Assembly (NCBI GenBank): GCA_902786565.1
Contig: CADACW010000027.1
Coordinates: forward strand, 1-41,135
Origin: an uncultured Prevotellaceae bacterium
GTDB taxonomy: Bacteria; Bacteroidota; Bacteroidia; Bacteroidales; Bacteroidaceae
Reading direction: 5' to 3'
Length of the DNA: 41,135 nucleotides
Positions 1 through 7,534 of the stretch are shown here, one piece after another. Below the pieces are notes generated by a model. It saw only the letters and a list, made by a program, of their open reading frames with translations, ran no database searches and was not told the origin of the DNA. How positions within the stretch are numbered: position 1 is the stretch's first letter; every line of letters starts with the position of its first letter. Made by a program: the position numbers and the translations under genes.

Positions 1-315
1 GCTGGCTACCGCTGTCAGGCCCCTACGGGGCATTGGCTGCGCGTGGTTTCCTTAGCGTCATTCAGTTTAATTGCCGTGAATAATTCAGGCTAGAGAATTT
101 AAGAGTTTGGACGGTCCTTTCTCAGCGTATGGCCGGAGGGGATGTCAAGTTTGGACGGCTCTTCCTCAGTGAAAGTCCGGACGTGTTTAGCCGAGCCGAT
201 TTCTTTCAAAACAGGATACTCTCGCTCGACAAACCAAATTAAAACAAGTTTTTATTTGGATTTGTGCTCGCTTATTCGTATCTTTGCACCGTGAAACTGA
301 TTAAACATTAGGATT
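1..315. other. Non-coding left edge with two 34-base direct repeats
   Basis: No gene is visible here. Positions 19-31 form a small hairpin (GCCCC, 3-base loop, GGGGC) without a T-run. Two imperfect copies of a roughly 34-base sequence beginning AGTTTGGACGG lie at 104-137 and 148-181, 44 bases apart, just upstream of the promoter of the toxin-antitoxin pair. The spacing and position would suit an operator, but nothing in the sequence proves it. Confidence 0.5.
255..286 (+). promoter_or_regulatory. Bacteroidetes-type promoter of the toxin-antitoxin pair
   Basis: TTTG at 255-258, a 20-base spacer, and TATCTTTG at 279-286 match the Bacteroidetes consensus TTTG-N19-TAnnTTTG. The start codon of the antitoxin follows 29 bases later. 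Confidence 0.75.
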
Positions 316-573
316 ATGGCAACACTGGTATTACAAGTTCCTGACGAAAGCCTCGTTGCGAAGGTGAAGCAGGCCTGCAAGATGCTGGTAGGCGTGGCAT
401 CGGTAAAGGTGCAGAAGCCCAAGGAGTATGACATCACCAAAACCGCCGGCTATCGCGAGGCGATGGAGGACGTGAAGCATGGACGAGTGCATCATGCCGA
501 CAGCGTAGACGATATGTTCAAGGACATATTTGGCGAGAACATTTTCAACGAGATTCGCAGCAGCCATGTATAG
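316..573 (+). CDS. Type II antitoxin (RelB/DinJ-like role)
   Basis: An 85-residue acidic/basic protein directly upstream of a YafQ-type toxin. By position and size it is the antitoxin, which in such systems neutralises the toxin by direct contact and represses its own operon. The N-terminal third (residues 1-35) has the alternating hydrophobic pattern of a small DNA-binding or dimerisation fold; the C-terminal part, rich in Asp/Glu/His with a DDMFKDIFGEN stretch, would wrap the toxin. The ATG follows a good promoter by 29 bases. Its end overlaps the toxin start by 8 bases, so translation is probably coupled. The exact antitoxin family is not certain from sequence alone; the role is inferred mainly from its partner. 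Confidence 0.75.
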   Translation: MATLVLQVPDESLVAKVKQACKMLVGVASVKVQKPKEYDITKTAGYREAMEDVKHGRVHHADSVDDMFKDIFGENIFNEIRSSHV

Positions 574-838
574 CATTGACTACACCACACGCTTCAAGAA
601 AGACATGAAACTTTGCCGCAAGCGTGGACTTGACATTCAGTTGATTCTGGATGCCATTGCCTTTCTCAAAACCAATGGCACCTTGCCCGCCCAGTATCGT
701 CCTCACAAGTTGTCGGGCAATCGCAAAGACCAGTGGGAATGTCACATACAGCCCGACTGGCTGATGACGTGGGAGCAAAACGACAACCAATTGACGCTCC
801 TCTTCCTTCAGACAGGCACCCACTCAGACTTGTTCTGA
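566..838 (+). CDS. YafQ-family mRNA interferase toxin
   Basis: A 90-residue protein of the RelE/YafQ superfamily, ribosome-dependent endoribonucleases that cut mRNA in the A site. The ATG at 566 is chosen because it gives the family's standard N-terminus (MYSIDYTTRFKKDMK) and overlaps the antitoxin by 8 bases; an in-frame upstream start at 530 would add 12 residues lying inside the antitoxin gene. Residues His47, His60, Asp64, His86 and Phe90 fall in the same order and nearly the same spacing as the E. coli YafQ active-site residues (H50, H63, D67, H87, F91), and the motifs PHKLSG and LLFLQTGTHSDLF are typical. All key residues are present, so it appears intact and active. Confidence 0.9.
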   Translation: MYSIDYTTRFKKDMKLCRKRGLDIQLILDAIAFLKTNGTLPAQYRPHKLSGNRKDQWECHIQPDWLMTWEQNDNQLTLLFLQTGTHSDLF

Positions 839-856
839 TTCCCCCGCACACTTTAT

Positions 857-895
857 CCGCCGAGATTCTCACCCGATGAGAGCCTCGGCGGTTTC
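857..895 (+). terminator. Hairpin terminator after the toxin gene
   Basis: CCGCCGAG at 857-864 pairs perfectly with CTCGGCGG at 884-891, with further pairing inside the loop, followed by TTTC. The T-run is short, so efficiency is uncertain. It lies 18 bases after the toxin stop codon. Confidence 0.6.
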
Positions 896-949
896 TACAG
901 AATGAGACCCCAATAATGATTGCAGACGGCTTGGTGGGCGACTACGGGG

Positions 950-2311
950 TCAGATGAGGCCAAACTGGTGGAGGAAGATGAACAGGATGCAGAGGGGGCA
1001 GACGTACTTGACCTGGAACAGGAAGACGTGGAAGAAGCGGCCGCGCAGGGTGCCCCAGTTGGTGTACTCGTCGCGCACATCCTTGTAGGGGGCGAACCAG
1101 CCCAGGAAGATGCAGGTGAGGAATCCGACCAAGGGCAGGAATATCTGGCCCGTGATGAAGTCGAACCAGTCGAAGAGCGAGCGCCCGAAAAGCACCAGCC
1201 CGTCGTAGGCCCCCAGCGAGAACGAGCAGAAGACGCCCACGATGCCGGTGGTCACGGTGACGAGCAGGGCGGCACGCCGGCGCGAAATGTGCAACTCCTC
1301 GTGGAAGAAGGCGGTGCTCACCTCGTGCAGCGACATGAGCGACGTGAGGGCGGCCAGCGAGAGGAGCAGGAAAAACAGCAGAGCGATGGCCCACCCCACC
1401 ACGGGCATGTCGGCGAAAGCCTGCTCGAAGACGTTGGGCAGGGTGATGAAGATGAGCGAGGGGCCGCTGTCGGGATTGACGCCCACGGAGAAGGCCGCCG
1501 GGAAAATCATCAGTCCGGCCAGGATGGCCACCATCGAGTCGATGATGCCTATCTGCAGGGCAGAGTTGGTCAGGTTGGTCTGGCGCGAAAAGTAGCTGGC
1601 GTAGGTGCAGATGCAGCCCATGGCAATGGAGAGCGAATAGAACGACTGCCCCAGAGCGCCGAGGAAGACGTCGCTATTGATCATCGTCAAATCAGGCTTG
1701 AACAGGAACTCGATGCCCTTTTCGGCCCCAGGCAGCATGCACGAGGCCACCACAATGATGAGCAGCAGGATGAAGAGCAGGGGCATGAGCAGCTTTGAAG
1801 CCCGCTCGATGCCGTCGCGCACGCCGTGGGCGATGATGAGGAATGTAAGCAGCAGAATGACCACCAGCCAGAAGATGGGCCTGACGGGGTCCTGCGAGAA
1901 CTCGGTGAAATACTGGCGGAAATAGTCGGGGTCGCCCCTCAGATGGCCTATGAGCGCCGCCCACATGTATTGCAGGCACCAGCCGGAGACCACTGCATAA
2001 TAGCCAGTGATGAGGAAGCCCGTGAGCACGCCCATATAGCCTATGAGCGACCAGGCCGAGCCGCCCGCCATGCGCGAGAAGGCCCGCGCTGTGTTTGACT
2101 GCCCGTGGCGACCGATGATAAACTCGCTGATCATGCAGGGAATGCCCAGCAACAGCACGCAGGCCAGATAGATGATGATGAACACGGCACCGCCGTTCTG
2201 TCCGGCCATATAGGGGAATCGCCACACGTTGCCCAGCCCCACGGCCGAGCCTGCCGTAGCCAGGATGATGCCCAGCCTGCTGCCAAAGTTTGCTCTTGCT
2301 GCTCCGTCCAT
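950..2311 (-). CDS. Sodium-dependent transporter, neurotransmitter:sodium symporter family
   Basis: A 453-residue inner-membrane protein of the NSS (LeuT/MhsT) family, which uses the sodium gradient to import amino acids or related amines. Residues 20-40 carry the family signature around the unwound TM1 (ATAGSAVGLGNVWRFPY), including the residues that bind sodium and substrate, followed by an NGGAVFIIIYL second helix. Later hydrophobic segments fit about 11 TM helices, the number seen in short bacterial members such as MhsT; LeuT is longer (12 TM, over 500 residues). Substrate cannot be told from sequence. The gene is alone on its strand and transcribed from a promoter overlapping that of the divergent VanZ-like gene. 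Confidence 0.93.
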   Translation of the reverse strand: MDGAARANFGSRLGIILATAGSAVGLGNVWRFPYMAGQNGGAVFIIIYLACVLLLGIPCMISEFIIGRHGQSNTARAFSRMAGGSAWSLIGYMGVLTGFLITGYYAVVSGWCLQYMWAALIGHLRGDPDYFRQYFTEFSQDPVRPIFWLVVILLLTFLIIAHGVRDGIERASKLLMPLLFILLLIIVVASCMLPGAEKGIEFLFKPDLTMINSDVFLGALGQSFYSLSIAMGCICTYASYFSRQTNLTNSALQIGIIDSMVAILAGLMIFPAAFSVGVNPDSGPSLIFITLPNVFEQAFADMPVVGWAIALLFFLLLSLAALTSLMSLHEVSTAFFHEELHISRRRAALLVTVTTGIVGVFCSFSLGAYDGLVLFGRSLFDWFDFITGQIFLPLVGFLTCIFLGWFAPYKDVRDEYTNWGTLRGRFFHVFLFQVKYVCPLCILFIFLHQFGLI

Positions 2312-2334
2312 TTTTGATTATTTTTTGCTTCTGG

Positions 2335-2366
2335 CTTGCAAAATTAGCGTTTTTTTCTTACTTTTG
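2335..2366 (+). promoter_or_regulatory. Promoter of the VanZ-like gene
   Basis: CTTG at 2335-2338, a 20-base spacer, and TACTTTTG at 2359-2366. It lies 20 bases before the ATG at 2387, so the 5' leader is very short. Confidence 0.65.
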
Positions 2367-2372
2367 CACAAA
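2339..2372 (-). promoter_or_regulatory. Promoter of the sodium symporter gene
   Basis: Read on the minus strand, TAATTTTG (2346 to 2339) is a perfect -7 box, with TTTG (2372 to 2369) 22 bases upstream. It interlocks with the opposing VanZ promoter, so the two may exclude each other. Confidence 0.6.
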
Positions 2373-2386
2373 AATTGGCAAGAAAA

Positions 2387-2803
2387 ATGAAAAAAGTCCG
2401 GCATTTTGTTTCCCGATACCCCTTTTCGCTGCTCTGTGTGGCCCTGGTTTGGTATCTCTCCATCTGGTTCCGTCCGCCCGAAGAGCTGCCGCTGCCCAGC
2501 TTCGACTTCATGGACAAGTGGACGCACTTCGTGATGTATGGCGGCACCTGCTCGGTGATTTGGCTGGAGTATCTGCACAGCCATAGCCGCCTCGACGGGG
2601 CGAAGCTGTTTCTTTGGGCGTGGCTGGCGCCCGCACTGATGGGAGGAGTGATAGAGTTGGTGCAGGCCTACTGCACGGCTACGCGCTCGGGCGAATGGCT
2701 CGACTTCGGGGCCGATGCCTTTGGCTGCACGCTGGCCGTCGGCGTGGGTCTGGCCTGCCGCCGCTGGCTGCCCTGGGCACGGCCTAAAAAAGACGCCTGG
2801 TGA
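2387..2803 (+). CDS. VanZ-like family membrane protein
   Basis: A 138-residue membrane protein with about four hydrophobic segments. The VanZ pattern is visible: DKWTHFVMYGGT in the first half and a conserved acidic helix ELVQAY...SGEWLDFGADAFGC in the second. The family is named after the teicoplanin-resistance accessory protein VanZ, but in Bacteroidales the role of such stand-alone members is not established; a cell-envelope function is likely. The ATG at 2387 is preferred over a TTG at 2375 because the latter would coincide with the predicted transcription start. The last 20 bases overlap the convergent gene that ends at 2784. Confidence 0.85.
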   Translation: MKKVRHFVSRYPFSLLCVALVWYLSIWFRPPEELPLPSFDFMDKWTHFVMYGGTCSVIWLEYLHSHSRLDGAKLFLWAWLAPALMGGVIELVQAYCTATRSGEWLDFGADAFGCTLAVGVGLACRRWLPWARPKKDAW

Positions 2804-3914
2804 TGCTGATGCTGAGCATGGGGAACACCTTCATGCCGCCGATGGCATCGATATAGTCGCCCACCTTTCCGCCAATACCGTCGACATCCTTTGTCAGGTT
2901 GATGCCGTCGTGGGTGGCGATGCTGGGCGTGCCGCCCCAGAACATCACACCGGCATCGAAGGCCACCTTCCAGCGGTCGTCGCCCTTCACCAGGCAGCCC
3001 TCGTAGCCAATGCCCAAATAGGGCTTGAAGGCATTGACGAACATATCGGCCTTGACCATGCCGTCATCGTCGGGCTCCAACATATAGGGGTCGCCGGCCT
3101 TGTACTTCACATCGCCGGCCTTATGCACCAGCACGGGGTTGATCAGGTTGCCGTTGGCGTCGTAGATGTCGCCCTCGTCGTCGGGCTCGCCCACGTAGAC
3201 ATCCTCGGTGTACAGGATATCGTGCGTATAGTTGCCCACGTGGACGCCCATACGGCCCACGCTCTTGAACCTTGACTGCAGGGCTTCCAGCATGGCGGGA
3301 TCGTTGCTGCTGGCATATTCGGGCCCGAGGGCACTCAGGTCGATGATTTTCTGTTCGTAAAGCAATTCCGGCACATGCTCAATCTGGTCGTTGATGAGTT
3401 TGTCGTACATCCTGTTGTAGGCCCTGACTGCCATCAGCGCGCCCATGCTCTCGGTGGCGTTGTAGGCCTTGGCTATGTGGCGCCCGCCCAGATAGAATCC
3501 GGCGGAGAGGTGCCAGTGCTTGTTGTTCTTCAGCGGATAGAAGTCTACCAGCACGTTCCAGTTCCACACGTTTGAGGGCTTGCCAATCATCTCCACCTCG
3601 TCCTTGACCTTCTGGCCGGTGAAGCCCTCCAGCAGCCCCGAGAGGCGGTTGAACTTAGAATGGCTGGTGTTGGGGTCGTTGCCCACCATGACATCGAAGT
3701 GCATGGGCACCTCTATGGCTGGCAGATAGCTGAAGCCTGTGCGTACCTTCATCCAGCTGGTCACCGGGGCGGTCAGTTCGAGGCCCAAGCCCGGCACTCC
3801 TGCCGTGAGGCTGAGGTCCAAGCGCTCTGGGAAATACTTTTTGGTGCTCTGCGCCACAGCCTGTACTGCCACCAGCGCGGCCACGGCCAAACCTATCAGG
3901 AATCTCGCTTTCAT
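2784..3914 (-). CDS. Exported protein of unknown function, probably outer membrane
   Basis: A 376-residue protein with a clear signal peptide (residues 1-22, ending AVAQ). The mature part begins RLDLSLTAGVPGLGLELTAPV and contains alternating beta-like segments such as WNVLVDFYPL, WHLSAGFYLGGR and KPYLGIGYEGCL, ending in KVFPMLSISITRRLF; a chain ending in an aromatic residue after an alternating strand is typical of outer-membrane beta-barrels. The middle (about residues 170-280) is polar and may be a periplasmic or surface insertion. I recognise no named family. It has its own promoter and no operon partner. A small outer-membrane porin-like or scaffold protein is the best guess, at low certainty. 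Confidence 0.7.
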   Translation of the reverse strand: MKARFLIGLAVAALVAVQAVAQSTKKYFPERLDLSLTAGVPGLGLELTAPVTSWMKVRTGFSYLPAIEVPMHFDVMVGNDPNTSHSKFNRLSGLLEGFTGQKVKDEVEMIGKPSNVWNWNVLVDFYPLKNNKHWHLSAGFYLGGRHIAKAYNATESMGALMAVRAYNRMYDKLINDQIEHVPELLYEQKIIDLSALGPEYASSNDPAMLEALQSRFKSVGRMGVHVGNYTHDILYTEDVYVGEPDDEGDIYDANGNLINPVLVHKAGDVKYKAGDPYMLEPDDDGMVKADMFVNAFKPYLGIGYEGCLVKGDDRWKVAFDAGVMFWGGTPSIATHDGINLTKDVDGIGGKVGDYIDAIGGMKVFPMLSISITRRLF

Positions 3915-3936
3915 ATCGTTATGTATATTTTGGGGG

Positions 3937-3968
3937 CAAAGTTAGTGCTTTTATTTCTGCCAGCCAAA
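3937..3968 (-). promoter_or_regulatory. Promoter of the exported protein gene
   Basis: On the minus strand TTTG (3968 to 3965), a 20-base spacer and TAACTTTG (3944 to 3937) match the Bacteroidetes consensus, 22 bases before the start codon. Confidence 0.7.
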
Positions 3969-4032
3969 TGTTTTTTCCAAATGTGTGCGTTTTTAACAAG
4001 ATTTTTGTTCATCCACACACAGCCATTTCTGG

Positions 4033-5631
4033 CTATGCTTTCACCTTCACCAGCTCGTAGCTCTCTATGGTGCGGCGGTCAGCACTGATGTTCAGTCCGA
4101 CGGCCCAGACGGGGCGGGCATCGGCGGCGAAGTGCACGGCGTAGTCTTTTGTCAGAATCTGCCCAATGGCCTCCGCAGCGGACTTATTGAACTTGAACTC
4201 AATGACATAGATGGCATCGGCAAGTTTCAGCGCTATGTCGAAACGTCCGTCGCTGGTCTGGCCCTCGGCCTCCGCGTCGGCGCCGATGCCAACCATCAGC
4301 GAGTAGAACAGAGCCTCGTAGAACTGCTCGTTCTGGTTCTTGTCTGTGATGCTGTAAGGTATGCCGGCATACCAGCGCCGCACGCTTTCGAGAAACTGCT
4401 CGAAAGTGGTCTTTTTCAGCCTCAAGTCCCAAAAAGCATTGTTCATCTGGTTACGGCTACCGATGTAGTCGGCACAATAATACTGGTAGAGTGAGCGAGA
4501 GAATCCACGGTACACCTCATCATTGGGGAATCCCAACGTATATCGTCCTGTTTCCCAGTTGAATGATTTGATGGTGAGGTAGCCGCTCTGGAAGAGCACA
4601 GGTATGGGGTCGCTGATGCGCTCCGTCGGGGCGTCAAACGTTTCCATGTCGGTCTCAAAGCCTTCCAGTTCAGGTATGGCGAGCTGTTTCACACGGAGCA
4701 GGCTGATGAGCGACGACGGCGTGCCCGTGCCGAACCAGTAGTTGTCTATCCAGCCTTTCTCAAAGGCATAGAACATGCTCCAAGGATTGTAGATGTCGGT
4801 CATCTGGTCAGTGAAATGATAACCGTCGTACATTCGTTTCAGTTCGGCCACTGTCTCGTCGTAGGTTATCGGGCGGCGGCGACGACGACCAATGGCCTCC
4901 GCCAACCACTCTATGTCAGGCTTCAGCTGAGTGAACAGTTCCTCCTCGGTGATGCCACAGATGCCCTCATATTCCGGGTCAAAGGTCAGGATGTTCAGGT
5001 TGTTCAGCTCGCTGAAGACAGAGAGCTGCGAGAACTTGGAGATGCCCGTAAGGAACACGAACTTCAGATATTGCGCCTGCGACTTCAGCGGTGAGAAGAG
5101 GTCGCGCACGCGCTGCCGCAGATGGTCTTGCAACTGCGGGTCGTGCAGGGTGTCGAGCATTGGCGCGTCGTACTCGTCGATGAGTATCACCACCTCGCGC
5201 CCAGTCTGCTGATAGGCAGTCTTTATCAGCTTGGCCAAGCGGTCGCTCAGTTTGGCTGTTTTGTCGGTCGGCAGCCCGTAGTCTTCCTCCAAGCTACGGA
5301 GTATGCCGCCGCAGATGTCATCCACGCTGGTCTCGTCGTAATACTTGCCGTTGCTCAAGTCCAGGCGCAGCACGGGGTACTGCGTCCACTCCGTCTCCAT
5401 CTGCTCAATGGCCAGTCCCTTGAACAGCTCCTTGCGGCCCTCGAAATAGGCCTGCAATGTACTCACCAGCAATGACTTGCCGAAGCGCCTGGGGCGACTT
5501 AGGAAATGATTTTTCCCACCATTGTGCGCCAGTTTATAGACATACGCCGTCTTATCAATATAGACGCACTCACGTTTGATGATGTCAGGGAACCACTGCA
5601 ATCCAATGCCGTATCTTCTTTTCTCTGCCAT
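4033..5631 (-). CDS. AAA-ATPase-like protein with C-terminal PD-(D/E)XK nuclease-fold domain
   Basis: A 532-residue protein of the AAA-ATPase-like/DUF1703 family common in Bacteroidales. The N-terminus MAEKRRYGIGLQWFPDI is followed by a conserved YIDKT motif, a P-loop variant RPRRFGKS (about residues 47-54) and a Walker B motif ILIDEYDAPM. The C-terminal domain has a nuclease-like GRFDIAL...VIEFKFNKS pattern, with Asp near 463 and E-x-K near 478-480. The frame continues upstream into the opposite-strand gene, but the start at 5631 is chosen because it gives the family N-terminus and sits 21 bases from a strong promoter. Such proteins are often numerous and variable in gut Bacteroidales; their biological role is not settled. 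It stands alone. Confidence 0.88.
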   Translation of the reverse strand: MAEKRRYGIGLQWFPDIIKRECVYIDKTAYVYKLAHNGGKNHFLSRPRRFGKSLLVSTLQAYFEGRKELFKGLAIEQMETEWTQYPVLRLDLSNGKYYDETSVDDICGGILRSLEEDYGLPTDKTAKLSDRLAKLIKTAYQQTGREVVILIDEYDAPMLDTLHDPQLQDHLRQRVRDLFSPLKSQAQYLKFVFLTGISKFSQLSVFSELNNLNILTFDPEYEGICGITEEELFTQLKPDIEWLAEAIGRRRRRPITYDETVAELKRMYDGYHFTDQMTDIYNPWSMFYAFEKGWIDNYWFGTGTPSSLISLLRVKQLAIPELEGFETDMETFDAPTERISDPIPVLFQSGYLTIKSFNWETGRYTLGFPNDEVYRGFSRSLYQYYCADYIGSRNQMNNAFWDLRLKKTTFEQFLESVRRWYAGIPYSITDKNQNEQFYEALFYSLMVGIGADAEAEGQTSDGRFDIALKLADAIYVIEFKFNKSAAEAIGQILTKDYAVHFAADARPVWAVGLNISADRRTIESYELVKVKA

Positions 5632-5652
5632 AGCTACATCTGAATTTTTCTG

Positions 5653-5684
5653 CAAAAATAAGCATTTCCTGCCGAACAGCCAAA
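5653..5684 (-). promoter_or_regulatory. Promoter of the first ATPase/nuclease-fold gene
   Basis: On the minus strand TTTG (5684 to 5681), a 20-base spacer and TATTTTTG (5660 to 5653). This also fixes the start at 5631, since the longer frame begins upstream of this promoter. Confidence 0.7.
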
Positions 5685-5829
5685 AGTTTTCCAGAAAACC
5701 TTTGGATGTTAGGCGAATTGTTTGTATTTCTGCACCGTCCTCAGCCATTGCAGGTTCAGCAAATAGCAGGCGAAAAAGTGCGAATTGGCGGAATAAAACA
5801 AAAAAAATGGAAAATATCTTGCTCTTTCC

Positions 5830-5860
5830 TTTGTTTATTAAGAAATAATGCGTATCTTCG
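5830..5860 (+). promoter_or_regulatory. Promoter of the EEP-domain gene
   Basis: TTTG at 5830-5833, a 19-base spacer and TATCTTCG at 5853-5860 (one mismatch to TAnnTTTG), 20 bases before the ATG. Confidence 0.6.
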
Positions 5861-5880
5861 CGCCATAAATCTGAAAGACT

Positions 5881-6951
5881 ATGAACAGGAAACTCTTTTT
5901 TTCGCTGTTGATGCTCCTCTTTGCAGCAACAGCCACAGCTCAGAAGAAGTATTCGCTCTATGGCATCGGTTTCTATAACCTGGAGAATCTCTTCGACACC
6001 TGCCATGACGTGGGCAAGAACGACTACCAATATCTGCCCGACGGACAGAACAAGTGGACGGGCCTGAAGTACTCGCACAAGCTGCGCAACATGGCCCGCG
6101 TGCTGGCCGAGATGGGCACCGACCGCCTGCCGGGACTGGGCTGCGCCGCCATCGGCGTGAGCGAGGTGGAGAACGACCGCTGCCTGAAAGACCTGTGCGA
6201 GCAGGAGCCGCTGAAGAAGCACGGCTTCAAGTTCTGCCACCGCGAGGGGCCCGACAAGCGCGGCGTGGACTGCGCCTTGCTCTACAACCCCAGCCTGTTC
6301 AGGGTGCGCAATGTCAAGCTGGTGCCCTACGTCTATGTGAAACCTGAAGACAAGGGCCGCGCCACCCGCGGATTCCTCGTGGTGAGCGGCACCATGGCCA
6401 ACGAGCACGTGACCATCATCGTGAACCACCTGCCGTCGAGGGCCTCAGAGCCTTTCTACCGTGATGAGGGCGGCCGCCAACTGAGGCTGGTGAAGGACTC
6501 GCTGATGAAGGATGACCCCAACGTGAAACTCTTCATCATGGGCGATATGAACGACGACCCGCAAGACAAGTCGATGTCGGAGAAACTGGGCGCCAAGCGC
6601 AAGATGAAAGACGTGGACAAGGGCGGGCTGTGGAACCCCTGGTGGGACGTGCTGGCCAGCGGCACGGGCACGCTGCAATACGACGGCAAATGGAACCTCT
6701 TCGACCAGATTATCCTGTCGCACTCGCTGCTCGACAAGAAAGGGATGAGAGATCTGAAATTCAAGCCCGAGCAGATAGACTGCCAATCGCTGAAGTACTT
6801 CCGCCACCAGATTTTCCGCCGCGACTATCTTTTCCAGAAGGAGGGTAAATACAAGGGGAACACGCTGCGCACACATGCCGGCGGCACTTGGCTCGACGGC
6901 TATAGCGACCACCTGCCCACCGTGGTTTACGTCATCAAGGAGACACGGTGA
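5881..6951 (+). CDS. Exported endonuclease/exonuclease/phosphatase-family protein
   Basis: A 356-residue protein with a signal peptide (residues 1-20, ending ATAQ), so it acts in the periplasm or outside the cell. The EEP (DNase I-like) fold motifs are all present in order: FYNLENLFD (31-39), GVSEVEN with the metal-binding Glu (92-98), KRGVDCALLY (127-135), VNHLPSR with the first catalytic His (181-187), GDMNDDP (221-227) and SDHLPTV with the C-terminal Asp-His pair (about 344). The substrate may be nucleic acid or a phosphorylated compound; the exported location favours nutrient scavenging. It is followed after 10 bases by a uracil-DNA-glycosylase-like gene, with which it is probably co-transcribed. 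Confidence 0.9.
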   Translation: MNRKLFFSLLMLLFAATATAQKKYSLYGIGFYNLENLFDTCHDVGKNDYQYLPDGQNKWTGLKYSHKLRNMARVLAEMGTDRLPGLGCAAIGVSEVENDRCLKDLCEQEPLKKHGFKFCHREGPDKRGVDCALLYNPSLFRVRNVKLVPYVYVKPEDKGRATRGFLVVSGTMANEHVTIIVNHLPSRASEPFYRDEGGRQLRLVKDSLMKDDPNVKLFIMGDMNDDPQDKSMSEKLGAKRKMKDVDKGGLWNPWWDVLASGTGTLQYDGKWNLFDQIILSHSLLDKKGMRDLKFKPEQIDCQSLKYFRHQIFRRDYLFQKEGKYKGNTLRTHAGGTWLDGYSDHLPTVVYVIKETR

Positions 6952-6974
6952 ACGGTGAACGATGAACGTTGAGA
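6947..6974 (+). repeat. 7-base tandem micro-repeat at a stop/start junction
   Basis: Units GGTGAAC, GGTGAAC, GATGAAC and GTTGAGA follow each other without gaps. The stop codon of the upstream gene lies in unit 1 and the start codon of the next gene in unit 3. Confidence 0.8.
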
Positions 6975-7534
6975 GCCATCCGTTCCGGCCCTTCCTGCCT
7001 GAGGGGGCGCGCCTGCTGATGCTGGGCACATTCCCACCGGCAGAGAAACGATGGGCCATGCCTTTCTACTACCCCAACCTGCAGAACGACATGTGGCGCA
7101 TCGTGGGGCTCTGCTTCTTTAATGACAAGCAACACTTCTTAGCCGCCGACGGGCGGCACTACCGCCAGGAAGCACTGCAGCAGTTCCTGACCGAGAGGGG
7201 CATTGCCCTCTACGATATGTGCACCAAGGTGATTCGCACCACCGGCACAGCAAGCGACAAGGACCTCCAGGTGGTCGAGCAGACCGACCTGAAGGTCCTT
7301 ATCGGACGTTTACCCCAGTGCCGGGCCATCGCCACAGCCGGCGCACTGGCCACCACCCTCGCCTGCCGGCAACTGGGCATAGAGCAGGAACCGCCCCTGG
7401 GCAGCTATGCCACCGCCGACTTGGACGGTAGCCAACTGCGGCTCTACCGCATGCCCAGCAGCAGCCGGGCCTATCCGCTGCCCATTGAGCAGAAGGCGGC
7501 CCACTACCAGCGGCTCTTCAACTATGCTGGCTGA
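6962..7534 (+). CDS. Uracil-DNA-glycosylase-superfamily protein
   Basis: A 190-residue protein with the two signature regions of the UDG superfamily: motif A LGTFPPAEKRWAMPFYYPN (21-39) followed by NDMWRIVG, and a C-terminal loop RMPSSSRAYPLP (163-174). It matches the Bacteroidetes single-domain members usually annotated as uracil- or mismatch-specific DNA glycosylases, which remove damaged or wrong bases during base-excision repair. The catalytic motif differs from classical Ung (no GQDPYH), so substrate range is uncertain. The start codon lies inside a tandem micro-repeat; it is the only ATG giving the full motif A context. The 3' end overlaps the convergent HD-domain gene by 13 bases. Confidence 0.8.
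   Translation: MNVESHPFRPFLPEGARLLMLGTFPPAEKRWAMPFYYPNLQNDMWRIVGLCFFNDKQHFLAADGRHYRQEALQQFLTERGIALYDMCTKVIRTTGTASDKDLQVVEQTDLKVLIGRLPQCRAIATAGALATTLACRQLGIEQEPPLGSYATADLDGSQLRLYRMPSSSRAYPLPIEQKAAHYQRLFNYAG

Noticed and set aside
920-1798. 292-codon open frame on the plus strand
   Set aside because: It is antisense to the sodium symporter and has Glu/Gln/His-rich, low-complexity composition typical of the reverse of a GC-rich gene.
2375-2386. TTG start for the VanZ-like gene
   Set aside because: It would sit at the predicted transcription start; the ATG at 2387 follows at once and gives a normal MKKV start.
4021-4034. Terminator for the first ATPase gene
   Set aside because: AGCCA/TGGCT can pair but overlaps the stop codon and lacks a following T-run.
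5632-6429. N-terminal extension of the first ATPase gene
   Set aside because: It would run through the promoter and antisense to the EEP gene; the family N-terminus begins at 5631.
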